A DNA stretch of 64,000 bases from positions 1,798,001 through 1,862,000 of the forward strand of contig NZ_CP113946.1 in assembly GCF_029392875.1 (NCBI RefSeq), read 5' to 3'. This DNA is from Lactobacillus sp. ESL0677. Its GTDB lineage: Bacteria; Bacillota; Bacilli; Lactobacillales; Lactobacillaceae. The notes under the pieces were generated by a model that saw only the letters and a program-made list of their open reading frames with translations, was not told the DNA's origin and did not search any database. A program made the translations under genes and the position numbers. Shown one piece after another: positions 51,736-60,794 of the stretch. How positions within the stretch are numbered: the stretch's first letter is position 1; each line of letters begins with the position of its first letter.

Positions 51736-53133
51736 CTAAATATAAAAGATTCTGCGTTTAGATGCAGCACCATAACCAAATACTTGGATAGCATGGCGGT
51801 GCAAGTCAATATTTACAATATAACCAGCAAATTCAGTATGGTGGTCAATCTGGCGATTCCAATTCTTATTGTACTTGGTCGTCAGCACATGGTTAGGTCC
51901 CATCAAAGCCGAGCAGTTAAACAAAATATACTGAATGCCGTTGATGCGATATTGGTCTTCACGGTGGCGGTGACCACAGAAGTAGGCAATAATTCGCGCA
52001 TTTTTAATATTAGTAAAGTCAAAATCATTTGCCAAGCGAAATTCTGGTGGTATTCCGCGACTAGAATGCATCTGTCCTTTTTCACATTGGTTAAACGCAA
52101 CAAGAAGCTCATGCAGCGAGCGACCATTGTACTTTAAAGCATTAGTCCCCTTACGGTTAATCGGATTAGCATGGCTCATTAAAATTATTTTTTTATTTGA
52201 TGATTGCTCTAAAATTTCAATAATTTCTTCAATCTGGTCTTCTCTAACTGCTAGCGTTATTTTAGTATCATACTTCTTTTGCCCCTGGGCATCGAGCTCA
52301 TAAGGAACATCCGAAGTATTAACGGAAATAAAGCGCAAATCATCAACATCGTAGTAGCAGACGCCATGCTGGTGCGAAATAAAATGAATGTCCTGTTGGG
52401 CATACATTTTGGGCCACATAATACTTTCAAATTCATTTTCGGGAAAAGATGCCTTTAAATCATGATGTTCATCATACTTATCGTTTTCGTCATGATTGCC
52501 CTTAATCATGATTGATGGAACTTTGTTAGATATAAAGGAATCACGCAGCCTAATCAGCTCACTCTCACTTAAAAATCCTGTGTCTGAGCCATCAATCCAA
52601 TCACCCAGATGAACTTTAAGGTCAAGCATGCCAGAATCATCCAGATAAGAAAATTCATTAACATGGGTTAATCCGTTCCAACCATAAAAATCACTGCTAT
52701 TGCGATCCTTATAGTGGGTATCAGAAATCACACTAACATTAACGGAATTCTTACCCTGACGCACGTGATCGTGAACTCGAGTAATAAATTCGTCAAGGTA
52801 CTGTTCCGTCACATAGCGCCGCCCAGTCTTACGATTAGCAAACGCGCGATAGCGACCTAACTCTTGATTAAACTCCCGCACGTATTCCGGCGCCAATTTT
52901 TCCGTACTCTCTAAGCTGAGTGCCTGATGTAAAACGCCGTTCTCATCCTTATAAACAGTCAAGTTATACGGCTGACCTCCCGGCGTCCCCTGCTTACCAT
53001 CAACGAGATACTCGCCAACCGTCATATACTCCTGCATTGGATCAAGTTCTGTACTTTTATTCTTAAAAGCCGCCCGCTTTTTAACACCAATTAAACGATC
53101 AAATAATCCTTCTGCATGCCTAAACACATTCAT
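51736..53133 (-). CDS. Metallophosphoesterase
   Basis: A 465-residue protein with a calcineurin-like phosphoesterase domain. Metal motifs: VISDTHYKD near 140, HLGDWIDG near 173, IKGNHDEND near 207 and MSHANP near 320, then YFCGHRHRED. A roughly 130-residue N-terminal extension of unknown fold precedes it. The ATG at 53133 is the first clear start (MNVFRHAEGLF); its ribosome binding site is weak (TAGGGG). A terminator hairpin lies between it and the upstream gene, so it may have readthrough or its own promoter. Substrate unknown. Confidence 0.8.
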   Translation of the reverse strand: MNVFRHAEGLFDRLIGVKKRAAFKNKSTELDPMQEYMTVGEYLVDGKQGTPGGQPYNLTVYKDENGVLHQALSLESTEKLAPEYVREFNQELGRYRAFANRKTGRRYVTEQYLDEFITRVHDHVRQGKNSVNVSVISDTHYKDRNSSDFYGWNGLTHVNEFSYLDDSGMLDLKVHLGDWIDGSDTGFLSESELIRLRDSFISNKVPSIMIKGNHDENDKYDEHHDLKASFPENEFESIMWPKMYAQQDIHFISHQHGVCYYDVDDLRFISVNTSDVPYELDAQGQKKYDTKITLAVREDQIEEIIEILEQSSNKKIILMSHANPINRKGTNALKYNGRSLHELLVAFNQCEKGQMHSSRGIPPEFRLANDFDFTNIKNARIIAYFCGHRHREDQYRINGIQYILFNCSALMGPNHVLTTKYNKNWNRQIDHHTEFAGYIVNIDLHRHAIQVFGYGAASKRRIFYI

Positions 53134-53149
53134 GATTTTGGCCCCTAAC

Positions 53150-53185
53150 AAAAAAAGCTGAACCAATAATAGTCCAGCTTAAAAA
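53150..53185 (-). terminator. Terminator or attenuator between 53186-53671 and the phosphoesterase gene
   Basis: Minus strand AAGCTGGACTATTATTGGTTCAGCTTTTTTT: stem AAGCTG/CAGCTT with a T run, ending 17 bases before the next ATG. Confidence 0.7.
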
Positions 53186-53671
53186 TTATGCATTTTCTGC
53201 TAAAGCATGTGCTGCCAAGCCAATTGACAAAACCGCATCCTTTGACAATACCCCTTGTAAGTCCTTAAAGGCGATTGCTTGAACCGCACTAATTACCTTA
53301 AGACTATATGCGACAACATGATAATCAACTGTACTGTTATAAAAATTATCCTCATAAGGATCTTCATGATTATAAGTCAGATTAATTTCATCCTTATCCA
53401 CAAAACCATCCACATGATTAGTTAAAATCCGATCATGCAAGTCTGTTAGCTTCTCTGACAATTTAATCAAGGTCAGCTTATGATCACTTTCAGTCTCGTA
53501 ATATTGCTCTTGCGTCATATCAAAGTAGTCTTTAAGCGGCTTGTTTAAAATATGCAAGCTATCAACTGCACGATAAACAGCATCTGCATCAAACGCTATT
53601 TCCTTATTCAAAATCTTTTCTTGGTTCGCGGCCAAGTCATCGGCCAAAGTCATTGTCTCTAACTTATCCAT
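53186..53671 (-). CDS. Soluble acidic protein of unknown function
   Basis: A 161-residue acidic, helical protein (MDKLETMTLADDLAANQEKIL) starting after TAGGAGGATACC. No membrane segment or motif is recognised. It is directly upstream of the phosphoesterase gene, separated from it by a hairpin. Confidence 0.6.
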   Translation of the reverse strand: MDKLETMTLADDLAANQEKILNKEIAFDADAVYRAVDSLHILNKPLKDYFDMTQEQYYETESDHKLTLIKLSEKLTDLHDRILTNHVDGFVDKDEINLTYNHEDPYEDNFYNSTVDYHVVAYSLKVISAVQAIAFKDLQGVLSKDAVLSIGLAAHALAENA

Positions 53672-53907
53672 GGTATCCTCCTAAAGTTCAACTTATATTA
53701 TACCAAAAATAGTTATTAAACTAGTCCCTTTATCACTTCTCAACGATAAATTCTTTAATTTTATTTCAAATTGGCAACTATCTGTTCAGCAATATTTTTA
53801 ACTTATTCCGACTTGACCAAAAGCGCCCTTGAAATTTCTATACTTTGGCTTCAGCTAGTAACTTGTGTATTGCTCTTATTAATAGGCTAATAGCTATATA
53901 TATAGTA

Positions 53908-54954
53908 TTACTTTTCATAACGCAAATGATACTTAATTATGTATGACTTCTCCTCGCCCTTTTTCAATTCAATTGCGGAAAAGTCTCGCGCACTGCCAGC
54001 TTTAGCCAAAGTCTGCGGCTCAAGCGCAATTCCTTCGTATGGTTGACCCACACCATTAGTTCTAATCAAGTTCATCTCATCTTTAGTAAATGAATTAGCA
54101 GTAAACATTACCAAGCCGTTTCTATCGGACTCAATACCCACACTAGTGTCAGTTTCTGGGTCTACTAACTTGGCGATCAAATTGTCATCGTCTGGCTTAA
54201 CTGCAAAAATATCATCAAAACCTTTTTCAGCAGTATCACTCATTCCAGCAATTGCTTTGCCCAAACTTGTTGGTTGCTGAAAATCAAACGGAGTATGTCC
54301 AACTGAAATTTGCTTACCAGTTGGGATCTTATTATTGTCTAACTCCTGAATTTGCGCCGCATTTACCTTCAGTACCTGCCTAGTAATCGTATCATCAATA
54401 CCTAAATTGAAGTAAACATGCTGCGTTGGGTTAAAGACCGTATCAGCCGTGCTCGTAGCATTGTACTTGATACCAACAATATCATCAGATGACAGGGTGT
54501 AAATAATCTTTACTTGTAATTCGCCTGGGTAACCATCATCTTTTTGTAAATGACTCATTTCAATTGCATCACCTTCAGCAGTTGAAATAATTTTGCCCCG
54601 CCAAATTTGACTATTAAAGCCTGTTGGTCCACCATGCAAAGTTGTTGTCCCCTCATTTTGTGGTAATTGCGTTGTCTGACCATCAAGGACAATTTGCCCA
54701 TTCATAATTCGCCCAGCTGTTCGACCAATCGCCATGCAAACATAAAATGGGTTGGCAAGATAGTCTTTACTATGATAGTAATTTAAAACTATATTGTGTG
54801 TGCCCTTCTTACTTGGCACCTTGATTTCATAAATTGTTGAGCCTAAAGTTAACAGTGATAATGTCACCCCGTTAGCATTTGTCAGACTCAACTTTTGAAT
54901 TTTATGACCCTGATATTCGTCAAATTCACTAATTATTCCATGTACGTCTTTCAT
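53908..54954 (-). CDS. galM: Aldose 1-epimerase
   Basis: A 348-residue mutarotase: substrate and catalytic residues in GRTAGRIMNGQ (near 78), TTLHGGPTGF (His near 108), TQHVYFNLG (His near 178, general acid) and GIALEPQ (Glu near 313, base). It interconverts alpha and beta anomers of glucose or galactose for entry to the Leloir pathway. A near-consensus cre lies just upstream, so CcpA control is likely. Single gene. Confidence 0.93.
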   Translation of the reverse strand: MKDVHGIISEFDEYQGHKIQKLSLTNANGVTLSLLTLGSTIYEIKVPSKKGTHNIVLNYYHSKDYLANPFYVCMAIGRTAGRIMNGQIVLDGQTTQLPQNEGTTTLHGGPTGFNSQIWRGKIISTAEGDAIEMSHLQKDDGYPGELQVKIIYTLSSDDIVGIKYNATSTADTVFNPTQHVYFNLGIDDTITRQVLKVNAAQIQELDNNKIPTGKQISVGHTPFDFQQPTSLGKAIAGMSDTAEKGFDDIFAVKPDDDNLIAKLVDPETDTSVGIESDRNGLVMFTANSFTKDEMNLIRTNGVGQPYEGIALEPQTLAKAGSARDFSAIELKKGEEKSYIIKYHLRYEK

Positions 54955-54979
54955 TTTTATCCTCCTAAAATTTATTTCT

Positions 54980-54993
54980 TGTATTCGCTTACA
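54980..54993. promoter_or_regulatory. Catabolite-response element (cre) upstream of galM
   Basis: TGTATTCGCTTACA matches the consensus TGWAANCGNTNWCA at all but one fixed position and lies 26 bases before the galM start. The position suits CcpA repression. Confidence 0.65.
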
Positions 54994-55122
54994 TTAATAT
55001 ATTACTTTTACTACTCAATGGCAAATTAATTATTAGTACCATAAAATCTGCATTATTATTTCCACCATTTTTTGCGTACTTAATATTAAGCAAGTAAAAT
55101 AAAGTTCAAAGGAGCTATTAAT

Positions 55123-55689
55123 ATGGAAGAACATTTACGCTGTCCATGGGGCGACAGTCAAGATAATTTAATGCAGCAATATCACGACCGTGAGTGGGGC
55201 AAACTCAATCTAGATGAACAATATCTCTATGAGATGCTAGTTTTGGAACTGTTTCAATCTGGACTTAATTGGTCTGTTGTCTTGCATAAACGGGAAAATT
55301 TTCGGCGTGCCTTCAAAAATTTTGTTCCTGAAGAAGTTGCCCAAATGACCGATGAAGACATTGCAATTCTAATGCAAGATAAGTCCATTATTCGTAACCA
55401 CCAAAAAATTACCGCTGCCATTAAAAATGCCAAGGCAATTCTAGTTATCGAAGCAAAATATGGCAGCTTTGGCCGCTATTTGCAGGAGTTTATCAGGACG
55501 CCGCTAATCCACCACCCTCAGGCAATGACCGATGTACCAACAACTAATGACGTTGCTAAGCAACTAGCCAAGCAATTAAAAAAGGATGGCTTTTCCTTTG
55601 TTGGTCCTGTTGTAATTTATTCTTACTTACAAGGTATTGGTCTGATTAATGACCATTTGGAAACCTGTCCGTTTAAATATCACGGGTAA
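55123..55689 (+). CDS. tag: DNA-3-methyladenine glycosylase I
   Basis: A 188-residue base-excision repair enzyme. The N-terminal RCPWGDSQDNLMQQYHDREWG is the Tag signature (zinc Cys, Asp/Glu), FQSGLNWSVVLHKRENFRRAF follows, and the C-terminal HLETCPF supplies further zinc ligands. It removes 3-methyladenine from alkylated DNA. It starts after AAAGGAG. Divergent from galM. Confidence 0.93.
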   Translation: MEEHLRCPWGDSQDNLMQQYHDREWGKLNLDEQYLYEMLVLELFQSGLNWSVVLHKRENFRRAFKNFVPEEVAQMTDEDIAILMQDKSIIRNHQKITAAIKNAKAILVIEAKYGSFGRYLQEFIRTPLIHHPQAMTDVPTTNDVAKQLAKQLKKDGFSFVGPVVIYSYLQGIGLINDHLETCPFKYHG

Positions 55690-55774
55690 AATCAAAAATT
55701 ATAAATTAGCATTCCAATTAAAAATATGTTTTTTGCTCAGTTTTAAAACTTTTCAGCAGTTACAGTACTTTAAA

Positions 55775-55900
55775 TATAAAAAATAGCTCAGGGAGACCTG
55801 AGCTACTCTGCATAAATGTGCGCACGACTTATTCAATCGTGAGCCGGTTGAGCGATCTTAAAAAGGTCGCTTTTTCTAAATCTTAAATATTATAGCAAAA
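55775..55900 (-). ncRNA. Candidate small RNA of about 110 bases
   Basis: Minus strand TATAAT (about 55890-55895) is followed by AAGCGACC/GATCGCT and CACGATT/AGTCGTG hairpins and a strong terminator TAGCTCAGG/CCTGAGCTA with T run near 55781-55801. No ORF. The plus strand has its own U-tailed hairpin (GCGATCTT/AGGTCGC). It lies between tag and the phn operon terminator. Function unknown. Confidence 0.45.
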
Positions 55901-55964
55901 AAGATCCTACCAAAGGTACCCTATTTTCAAAGAGTTATCATTCATTCAAAATAACAAAAAAAGC

Positions 55965-55993
55965 AGTGAATCAATATTTGTTCACTACTCTTT
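55965..55993 (-). terminator. Terminator of the phn transport operon
   Basis: Minus strand AGTAGTGAA/TTCACTGCT hairpin followed by seven T residues, just after the last permease gene. Confidence 0.8.
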
Positions 55994-56006
55994 TAGCATC
56001 TTTTTA

Positions 56007-56819
56007 TTAAACTAGCTTCTTGCGAATCATCCCGGAAATCCAATCAATCACAATTACCATGATAATAATTCCGAGCAAGATAATGCCGACACGGTTCCAT
56101 TGCCGATATTGCAATGCAATAATTAACGGATAACCGATACCACCGGCACCAACCAAACCAAGGATTGAAGCCGACCGAATTGAAACATCAAACCGATACA
56201 AAGTGTTTGAAATCAAAGCTGGCATCAAGTTAGGCAAAGTTGAAAACATCGTAATATTAGTTTTCGAACCACCAACAGCCGTTACAGCTTCGTTAGGACC
56301 ATCGTCTAAGTTCTCAATTGCTTCTGAGAACAACTTAGCAAGCATTCCAACTGAGTGAAATCCTAACGCCAAAACACCGGCTGCAGAGCCAGGGCCAACT
56401 GCCTTAATAAACATCAAGGCCAAGACAATTTCAGGAAATGACCGAATAATTGCCAAGACAATCTTTCCAGTCCGTGAAATGTACCATTTTTTATGTTTGG
56501 TGTGAGCTGCCCAAAAGGCAAACGGCAATGAAATAATTGCTGAAATGAACGTACCTAAGAAGGCAATACATACAGTTTGCCATAACTGCGATACTAAGTC
56601 TTCACCACTGCCGTTATAAACATATGACCAATCTGGATGGAAAATCCCGTTGAAAATCGCACCAGCAATCTGACCAGCAGTTGCTTTAATACCGCCAAAA
56701 TCCATTCCCGTGCATGACCAAGCAATAAGAACGATAGTAATGATGGCTAAGCCCCAATGCATAATTCGCTTCTGCATATCAACTGGGCGAGGAGGTAATT
56801 TTTTAATATTAGTATCCAT
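56007..56819 (-). CDS. phnE: PhnE-type ABC transporter permease 2
   Basis: A 270-residue permease with about six helices. The EAA-like loop is EAIENLDDGPNEAVTAVGGSKTNITMFSTLPNLMP, and GLVGAGGIGYPLIIALQYRQW is typical of the PhnE/oligo-anion family. It overlaps the preceding permease by one base (TAATG). With its partner it forms the membrane channel for phosphonate- or phosphite-type ligands delivered by the PhnD lipoproteins. Confidence 0.88.
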   Translation of the reverse strand: MDTNIKKLPPRPVDMQKRIMHWGLAIITIVLIAWSCTGMDFGGIKATAGQIAGAIFNGIFHPDWSYVYNGSGEDLVSQLWQTVCIAFLGTFISAIISLPFAFWAAHTKHKKWYISRTGKIVLAIIRSFPEIVLALMFIKAVGPGSAAGVLALGFHSVGMLAKLFSEAIENLDDGPNEAVTAVGGSKTNITMFSTLPNLMPALISNTLYRFDVSIRSASILGLVGAGGIGYPLIIALQYRQWNRVGIILLGIIIMVIVIDWISGMIRKKLV

Positions 56820-57622
56820 TATTTCATCAACGCCTCCCGTGATTTAGACGAAACATAGTCGATTAAAACTACGACCACAATGATAACTAAGATGATTGTC
56901 CCCGTCTTAGCATAGTCAAAGACTTGCAGAGTCTGTTGCAGGTAAAGTCCGATACCACCGGCACCGATATACCCCAAGACAGTTGAAGCCCGAACGTTAA
57001 TTTCAAATGCATACAAGCAATAAGAAATAAAGTAAGTAATGACTTGTGGTAAAACAGCAAAAACAATGATTTGCAGTTTATTAGCACCAACAGCGGTCAA
57101 AGCCTCGATTGGACCCGGATCAATTGTTTCGATTGCTTCATAAAAGAGCTTAACAACAATCCCAAAAGTACAAATAGCTAGGGCCAAGATACCAGCAACA
57201 GGGCCAATTCCGACAATTGCAACAAAGATTGCCCCTAATAAAAGGTCCGGTACTGTTCTAACAATATTCATAATTACCCGTAAAATACCGGTAATGGCCT
57301 TATTCTTAACAATATTACGCGCAATTAATAGCGAATAGATAAAGGCCAAGATAGAACCAATTACCGTTCCCAAGATTGCCATCTTAATTGTTTCAAGCAA
57401 TAGCGGCATAATCGGTCCAAGGTACGCCCAATCTGGATGTAGCATTTGCAAAAAGATGTCAGTAAATTGATTAAAGTTAGCAAATAAAGCACCAAGATCG
57501 GTATGAGTAACATCTGTTGAGACAAATAGTCCAACAATAAAGACAACTACCCAAATCAAGTTCCAAAACTTAAACTTTTTCTTAGGTAAAGTCATGAGTG
57601 CTTCCTTATCAGTGTTACTCAT
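56819..57622 (-). CDS. phnE: PhnE-type ABC transporter permease 1
   Basis: A 267-residue permease with about six helices; EAA loop [32 protein letters not shown] and [21 protein letters not shown]. The ATG at 57622 is chosen because it overlaps the PhnC stop (ATGAGTAA) and follows GGTGGTGAG; four codons further upstream are possible. It is the paralogue of the next permease. Confidence 0.88.
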   Translation of the reverse strand: MSNTDKEALMTLPKKKFKFWNLIWVVVFIVGLFVSTDVTHTDLGALFANFNQFTDIFLQMLHPDWAYLGPIMPLLLETIKMAILGTVIGSILAFIYSLLIARNIVKNKAITGILRVIMNIVRTVPDLLLGAIFVAIVGIGPVAGILALAICTFGIVVKLFYEAIETIDPGPIEALTAVGANKLQIIVFAVLPQVITYFISYCLYAFEINVRASTVLGYIGAGGIGLYLQQTLQVFDYAKTGTIILVIIVVVVLIDYVSSKSREALMK

Positions 57623-58388
57623 CTTGCTCACCACCGTTGTAGATCTTGGTAAAGGTTGACTCCGGCGTTTCGCTCATTTTACCATCATAGATAATTTCAC
57701 CAGCACGAACGCCAATAACTCGCTTACCAAATTCTTTAGCTAATTCCACACTGTGCAGGTTAATTACAACCGTCATGCCATGCTTTTCGTTTAGCATCTT
57801 GAGGTCTTGCATTACCCGACGTGAAGTCTGTGGGTCAAGTGAGGCAGTTGGCTCATCAGCCAAAATAATGTCTGGATTTTGAGTTAAAACTCGCGCAATC
57901 GCTACCCGCTGCTGCTGTCCACCTGATAATTCATCAGCACGTGAATAAACCTTATCAGCTAAGTCAACTTGTTGCAAAGCCTCGTAAGCACGTTGCTTAT
58001 CTTCCTTAGTAAACAGATTAAGTGTGCTCTTCCAAGTAGAATAATAACCCACGCGTCCCGTTAAAACATTGCGCAAAACGCTTGAACGCTTGACCAAATT
58101 AAAGCTCTGGAAAATCATCCCAATATTGCGCCGCAGAGTCCGCAGCTCTTTGCCTCTAGCCTTGGTAATTGACTCACCATTGATTAAAATATCACCATCA
58201 GTAATGTCAATCAGGCGGTTAATGGAGCGCAAAAGTGTCGACTTCCCAGCACCAGAGAGACCAACAATAACGACAAATTCGCCCTTATTGATAGTTAAAT
58301 TGACATCCTTTAAACCAACAACGTCTTTACCATAAATTTTTTTAACGTTTTTTAATTCAATAACTGGCTTAACTGAAGAATCTGCCAT
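57615..58388 (-). CDS. phnC: PhnC-type ABC transporter ATP-binding protein
   Basis: A 257-residue ATPase. Walker [12 protein letters not shown] near 43-53, signature [15 protein letters not shown] near 150, Walker [15 protein letters not shown] near 170, and switch HSV near 205. It powers the PhnE pair. It is 22 bases downstream of phnD1 and overlaps phnE. Confidence 0.93.
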   Translation of the reverse strand: MADSSVKPVIELKNVKKIYGKDVVGLKDVNLTINKGEFVVIVGLSGAGKSTLLRSINRLIDITDGDILINGESITKARGKELRTLRRNIGMIFQSFNLVKRSSVLRNVLTGRVGYYSTWKSTLNLFTKEDKQRAYEALQQVDLADKVYSRADELSGGQQQRVAIARVLTQNPDIILADEPTASLDPQTSRRVMQDLKMLNEKHGMTVVINLHSVELAKEFGKRVIGVRAGEIIYDGKMSETPESTFTKIYNGGEQDE

Positions 58389-58409
58389 TATATACTTCCT
58401 TTATATATC

Positions 58410-59336
58410 TTACTTTTTAGTTGACTCAATAATCTTTTCGTATTTACGGACGACGGCAAAGTCACTATCTTTAGCAGGAACGTAACCTTCGTGAGTGTAA
58501 ATACTTTCGATAATCTTCTTACCCTTCTTAGATTTACCAATATCAATAAAGGCATTAGCTAACTTTTTACGGAATGCCTTTGGCATACTTGGAACTACAG
58601 AAATCGTGTCATTAGGAATATTTTTAGTAAAGTAAATCGGCACAACTTGACTCATAATCTTCGGGTTGTCTTTTTGAACGATTGTTCGTGCATCTTCAAA
58701 GACAAAGGCAGCATCAGTATCGTCGTTTAAAACGTTTAGAACTGCTTGGTCTTGACCAGTAACAGTAACTAGCTTACAACTCTTAGGTACGTCTAAGCCC
58801 TTTTCCTTTAATTCAGCAATTGGGAAAACGTATCCTGCTGAAGAAGTTGGACTTTGGATTGAAATTGACTTACCCTTTAAATCTTTCCAACTCTTAATCT
58901 TTGAGTCTTTTCTAACTAAAATTTCTGCCCGGTAAAAGTTAACAAGGTTCTTAGTTGGTTTCCCGCCCGGTTGCTTAACACCATATCTTTGGGCTTGCAA
59001 TAAAACATCAGCAGCACCTTGCTTGTGTGCCAAAATATAACCGTTTGGTGGCAAAAAGCCAACATCAACCTTCTTAGACTTCATTGCTTCAACAACAGTG
59101 TTGTAGTCTGTTGACATTGAAACATGAACCGGAATGCCTAAACGATCAGAAAGCATCTTTTCTAACGGCTTAGCTCGAGCTTGCAGCTTAGTTGCAGCTT
59201 GACTGGGGACAAATTGAACGTTCAAAGATTTCGGGGTGGAACTTTCTTGACTCTTACTCTTACCTGAGCAAGCAGTTGCCATCAGCGCTACTAAAAAAAC
59301 GGCAGCACCAGCTAGCACTTTCTTAAATTTTTTCAT
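58410..59336 (-). CDS. phnD: PhnD-like substrate-binding lipoprotein 1
   Basis: A 308-residue binding protein with lipobox MATAC near 19-23. Ligand-site segments: STDYNTVVEAMKSKKVDVGFLPPNGY and SIQSPTSSAGYVFPIAELK. This is the phosphate/phosphite/phosphonate-binding PhnD family. It is the member linked to phnCEE. Its start overlaps (TAATG) the end of a leader ORF and is preceded by a terminator-like hairpin, so expression is probably attenuated. Confidence 0.9.
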   Translation of the reverse strand: MKKFKKVLAGAAVFLVALMATACSGKSKSQESSTPKSLNVQFVPSQAATKLQARAKPLEKMLSDRLGIPVHVSMSTDYNTVVEAMKSKKVDVGFLPPNGYILAHKQGAADVLLQAQRYGVKQPGGKPTKNLVNFYRAEILVRKDSKIKSWKDLKGKSISIQSPTSSAGYVFPIAELKEKGLDVPKSCKLVTVTGQDQAVLNVLNDDTDAAFVFEDARTIVQKDNPKIMSQVVPIYFTKNIPNDTISVVPSMPKAFRKKLANAFIDIGKSKKGKKIIESIYTHEGYVPAKDSDFAVVRKYEKIIESTKK

Positions 59337-59512
59337 TATGTCCTCCTAGACATCAAAAAAAGACTTAATGTAACAACACAAACGGGAATTATATTAAGTC
59401 TTTCAATAACTTTTTTGGTTAAAAAACGAACAATGCGACTATTTACAAGAAAGCAAAAAGTCTTAGCTGCAAAAACACCAATGAACGCTACGCGCCGTTC
59501 ATCTTTTTGCAT
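59336..59512 (-). CDS. Leader ORF of phnD1
   Basis: A 58-codon ORF starting MQKDERRVAFIGVFAAKTF, after an AAGGGGAG-type site, and running through the hairpin 59355-59402 to end in TAATG at the phnD1 start. Ribosomes translating it would keep the hairpin open and be coupled to phnD1. A related leader precedes phnD4. Its peptide has no family match and may have only a regulatory use. Confidence 0.45.
   Translation of the reverse strand: MQKDERRVAFIGVFAAKTFCFLVNSRIVRFLTKKVIERLNIIPVCVVTLSLFLMSRRT
59355..59402 (-). terminator. Attenuator-like terminator before phnD1
   Basis: Minus strand AAGACTTAAT...ATTAAGTCTT hairpin followed by seven T residues, then 19 bases to the phnD1 ATG. It lies inside the leader ORF. 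Confidence 0.7.
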
Positions 59513-59555
59513 GACTTTCACTCCCCTTTCAACCGTATTGCATTCATTCTATTAA

Positions 59556-59575
59556 ATAATAGCAGAAATTGGTTG
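59556..59575 (-). promoter_or_regulatory. Promoter of the phnD1 leader
   Basis: Minus strand TTTCTGCTATTATTT with an extended -10 (TGCTATTAT). The same 15 bases stand before the phnD4 leader (about 63127-63141), so the two leaders share a promoter type. Confidence 0.55.
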
Positions 59576-59652
59576 TTTAGAAAAGAAAATTATTTAAAAA
59601 ACTATTTTCAACCTAAAAATTACTAGCTATTTCCTCAACGAATGGATTATTT

Positions 59653-60576
59653 TTACTGCTTAGTTGACGCTACAATCTTATTATATTGCCGGATAATGTC
59701 GTAATCACTATCTTTAGCCGGGGCATACCCCTCATGATTGTAGACACTTTCGATAATCTTTTTACCCTCCTTAGACTTGCTAATTGCAATAAATGCCTTA
59801 GATAATTTTTCTTGGAAAGACTTAGGCAAACTTGGAATAACCGAAATTGTGTCGTTGGGGATCCTCTTAGTAAAGTAAATTGGCACTACCTTACTCATAA
59901 TCTGCGGTTCATCTTTTAGCACATCATTACGTGCATCTTCAAAAACAAAGGCAGCATCAGTATCGCTGTTTAGGACATCAAGGACAGCTTGATCTGCCCC
60001 AGTAACAGTAACTAATTTACATTTCTTAGTAACATCTAGTCCCTTTTGCTTTAATTCAGCTACAGGAAAGACATAACCAGAATCAGAAGTTGGATTTTGA
60101 ACTGAAATTGATTTTCCTTTTAAATCCTTCCAATTCTTAATTGTAGAATCCTTCTTAACAACAATCTCACCGCGATAAGACTTAACTAACTGCTTAGTCT
60201 GCTTACCATTCGGCTGCTTAATACCGTAACGTTCTGCTTGAAGTAACAGGTTAGCAGCCTTTTGTTTATGCGCCATGATATAAGCGTCAGATGGTAAAAA
60301 ACCAACCTGAACTTTTTTAGACTTCATAGCTTCAACCAAACCATTGTAGTCAGTTGACATTGAAACATGAACTGGAATGCCTAATTGCTTAGATAACAGC
60401 TTTTCCATTGGCTTTGCACGAGCTTCCAATTTATTAGCAGCTACACTTGGAACAAATTGCACGTTAATTGATTTAGGTTCCTCACTTTTGTTCGTACTCT
60501 TATTCGAGCAGGCTGTTACCCCAACCGCTAAGACCATTAATACTAGACCCATCAACACTTGCTTCAGTTTTTTCAT
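59653..60576 (-). CDS. phnD: PhnD-like substrate-binding lipoprotein 2
   Basis: A 307-residue paralogue with lipobox GVTAC. Ligand-site segments STDYNGLVEAMKSKKVQVGFLPSDAY and SVQNPTSDSGYVFPVAELK differ from copy 1 (SDA for PNG; NPTSDSG for SPTSSAG). The ATG at 60576 follows GGGGAGG; 15 upstream codons cross the hairpin and are not used. It is preceded by the AAGGGCATA/TATGCCCTT hairpin. Confidence 0.88.
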   Translation of the reverse strand: MKKLKQVLMGLVLMVLAVGVTACSNKSTNKSEEPKSINVQFVPSVAANKLEARAKPMEKLLSKQLGIPVHVSMSTDYNGLVEAMKSKKVQVGFLPSDAYIMAHKQKAANLLLQAERYGIKQPNGKQTKQLVKSYRGEIVVKKDSTIKNWKDLKGKSISVQNPTSDSGYVFPVAELKQKGLDVTKKCKLVTVTGADQAVLDVLNSDTDAAFVFEDARNDVLKDEPQIMSKVVPIYFTKRIPNDTISVIPSLPKSFQEKLSKAFIAISKSKEGKKIIESVYNHEGYAPAKDSDYDIIRQYNKIVASTKQ

Positions 60577-60597
60577 CAGTACCTCCCCAAAATACAA

Positions 60598-60632
60598 AAG
60601 GGCATAGTATGACTCAGTCATAATATGCCCTT
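60598..60632 (-). terminator. Attenuator-like hairpin before phnD2
   Basis: Minus strand AAGGGCATA...TATGACT/AGTCATA...TATGCCCTT, nearly perfect, followed by TTGTATTTT, 22 bases before the ATG. A leaderless short ORF rich in Cys codons (MILFKCCDRCILLTIFKGIL) ends inside it. Confidence 0.6.
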
Positions 60633-60750
60633 GAATATTGTTAACAAAATGCAGCGATCACAGCACTTAAATAAAATCATGATCGTTATGGAAAAATATT
60701 AACACAAATATTCGGATTATTGCAAGAAATTAGATAACTTTTTATTAACA

Positions 60751-60785
60751 AAAAAAGCCAAGTTAAATTAATCTAGCTTAACTTT
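60751..60785 (-). terminator. Terminator of phnD3
   Basis: Minus strand AGTTAAGCTAGATTAATTTAACTT hairpin followed by GGCTTTTTTT, downstream of phnD3. Confidence 0.7.
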
Positions 60786-60794
60786 AATTAACAA

